The position numbers and the translations under genes were made by a program. Of a stretch of 64,000 nt of DNA, positions 62,944 to 64,000 are shown in pieces. Within the stretch, counting starts at the first letter, position 1. Every line of letters starts with the position of its first letter. The stretch lies in the NCBI RefSeq assembly GCF_002113375.1, contig NZ_NEHO01000004.1, forward strand, positions 124,001-188,000, written 5' to 3'. Under the pieces are notes generated by a model, which saw only the letters and a program-made list of their open reading frames with translations, had not been told where the DNA came from and ran no database searches. This DNA is from Pseudomonas sp. R37(2017). Its GTDB lineage: Bacteria > Pseudomonadota > Gammaproteobacteria > Pseudomonadales > Pseudomonadaceae.

Positions 62944-64000
62944 TTACTTGCGACGCTGGATGAACGCGCGAATGCGCTCGGCAGCTTCGACACACTCGGC
63001 AAGCGGCGCTACCAGCGCCATGCGCACGCGCCCGGCACCCGGGTTGACGCCATCCACATCCCGCGACAGGTAGGAACCCGGCACCACGGTCACGTGCTCC
63101 TGTTCGAACAGGTCGCGACAGAATGCAGCATCGTCTCCCGCCACATTCGGCCACAGGTAGAAGCTGCCATCCGGCCGCTGTACGTCCATGACCGGGCTGA
63201 GGATTTCCAGGACCGCATCGAACTTTTCGCGATACAGCGCACGGTTGGCGCGCACGTGCACTTCGTCGTTCCATGCAGCAACGCTGGCCAGTTGCGTCTG
63301 AACCGGCATCGCGCAGCCGTGGTAGGTACGGTAGAGCAGGAAGCCCTTGAGAATGTCGGCGTCACCGGCGACAAAGCCCGAACGCAGGCCTGGCAGGTTC
63401 GAGCGCTTGGACAGGCTGTGGAACACCACGCAGCGTTTGAAGTCCTTGCGACCCAGTTCCGCGCAAGCGTTGAGCAGGCCTGGTGGCGGGGTTTGCTCGT
63501 CGAAGTACAGCTCGCTGTAGCACTCGTCTGCGGCGATCACGAAGTCGTATTCGTCGGCCAGGGCGATCAGCTTTTTCAGGGTGTCCACCGGAATCAATGC
63601 ACCGGTCGGGTTGCCTGGGGAGCACAGGAACAGGATTTGGCAGCGTTTCCAGATGTCTGGCGAGACGGCATCGAAATCCGGGTTGAAACCGTTTTCGTCC
63701 AGGCATGGCAGGTAATGCGGCTTGGCCCCGGCGAGGAACGCCGCGCCTTCGTAGATCTGATAGAACGGGTTCGGACTGACCACCAGGGCATCGTCGCCAC
63801 GGTTGACCACGGTCTGGGTGAAGGCGAACAGCGCTTCGCGGGTGCCATTGACCGGCAGCACGTTGCGCGCCGGATCGATCCAGCCGTTCGGTACGCCGAA
63901 ACGACGTTCGCACCAGGCGGCGATGGCCTCACGCAGCTCCGGGATACCGAGGGTGGTCGGGTATACAGCCATCTTTTCCAGGTTGCTGGCCAGGGCCTCG
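62944..64000 (-). CDS. dapC: Succinyldiaminopimelate aminotransferase, 5' end outside the window
   Basis: The open frame runs to the last base; the gene's start lies beyond 64000. The visible C-terminal roughly 350 residues show a class I aminotransferase: NPFYQIYEGAAF, CSPGNPTGALIP, DECYSELYF and the PLP-lysine motif HSLSKRSNLPGLRSGF. With dapD and dapE in the same window, DapC, forming N-succinyl-LL-DAP from the keto acid, is the natural identification. Confidence 0.88.
   Translation of the reverse strand, partial: EALASNLEKMAVYPTTLGIPELREAIAAWCERRFGVPNGWIDPARNVLPVNGTREALFAFTQTVVNRGDDALVVSPNPFYQIYEGAAFLAGAKPHYLPCLDENGFNPDFDAVSPDIWKRCQILFLCSPGNPTGALIPVDTLKKLIALADEYDFVIAADECYSELYFDEQTPPPGLLNACAELGRKDFKRCVVFHSLSKRSNLPGLRSGFVAGDADILKGFLLYRTYHGCAMPVQTQLASVAAWNDEVHVRANRALYREKFDAVLEILSPVMDVQRPDGSFYLWPNVAGDDAAFCRDLFEQEHVTVVPGSYLSRDVDGVNPGAGRVRMALVAPLAECVEAAERIRAFIQRRK

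Overview
The window is chromosomal DNA of a fluorescent Pseudomonas (P. fluorescens group or a close relative). The evidence is a complete Wsp surface-sensing operon, long GC-rich codon-biased genes, 344-residue type DapD, several families of REP/REPIN intergenic palindromes, and gene order that from memory follows P. aeruginosa PAO1 over long blocks (wsp-prfB-lysS, ppc-adk-tsaB, rsmJ-mexLJK-plsB, dapD-dapC). No tRNA, rRNA, CRISPR, prophage or intact insertion sequence was seen.

Layout. 1-1230: mostly empty DNA, a 61-residue ORF, and a ParE/RHH toxin-antitoxin pair under a 40-bp palindromic operator. 1346-13512 (minus): a polyamine catabolism locus with a LysR regulator, two paralogous aldehyde dehydrogenases, a complete YdcSTUV-type ABC importer, an APC permease and a Tat-exported spermidine dehydrogenase. 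13932-22368 (plus): wspABCDEF-wspR, with most genes overlapping by 4 nt, producing cyclic di-GMP. 22595-25307: prfB with its programmed +1 frameshift, then lysS. 25407-29605: a TetR regulator, a lipoprotein, a DUF1704 protein with a HExxxH motif, an alpha/beta-hydrolase lipoprotein and a small membrane protein. 29718-31154 (minus): a lower-GC metzincin-like lipoprotein that looks inserted. 31323-33138 (minus): lptF, a DUF4398 lipoprotein behind a candidate AlgU promoter, and a small conserved gene. 33339-41511: ppc, adk, tsaB, conserved hypotheticals, a PEP-mutase-like enzyme and rsmJ. 41573-46491: a MexL-MexJ-MexK-like efflux locus. 46492-47187: a gene-free stretch holding a large nested palindrome, REPs and a structured leader. 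47188-56729: a DUF6124 gene, a DUF4197 gene, plsB, a cold-shock gene, rlmA, dapE and an NdvB-like GH17-GT2 glucan synthase. 56949-64000: tcdA, csdE-csdA, dapD, an ArsC-like gene, a CPA1 antiporter, and dapC cut by the window edge.

How the genes fit together. SpdH should release 4-aminobutanal (or 3-aminopropanal), the dehydrogenases oxidise it to GABA or beta-alanine, and the ABC and APC transporters handle uptake, so the first block can be read as one pathway. The Wsp block is a self-contained chemosensory pathway ending in a diguanylate cyclase whose GGEEF active site and RxxD I-site are both intact. Three genes of the succinylase branch of lysine/meso-DAP synthesis (dapE, dapD, dapC) lie within about 11 kb but in separate transcription units. 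The most distinctive non-coding content is the repeat complement: at least seven clean REPINs, three copies of a roughly 150-bp composite palindromic element, a short tandem heptamer, and the large palindrome after mexK.
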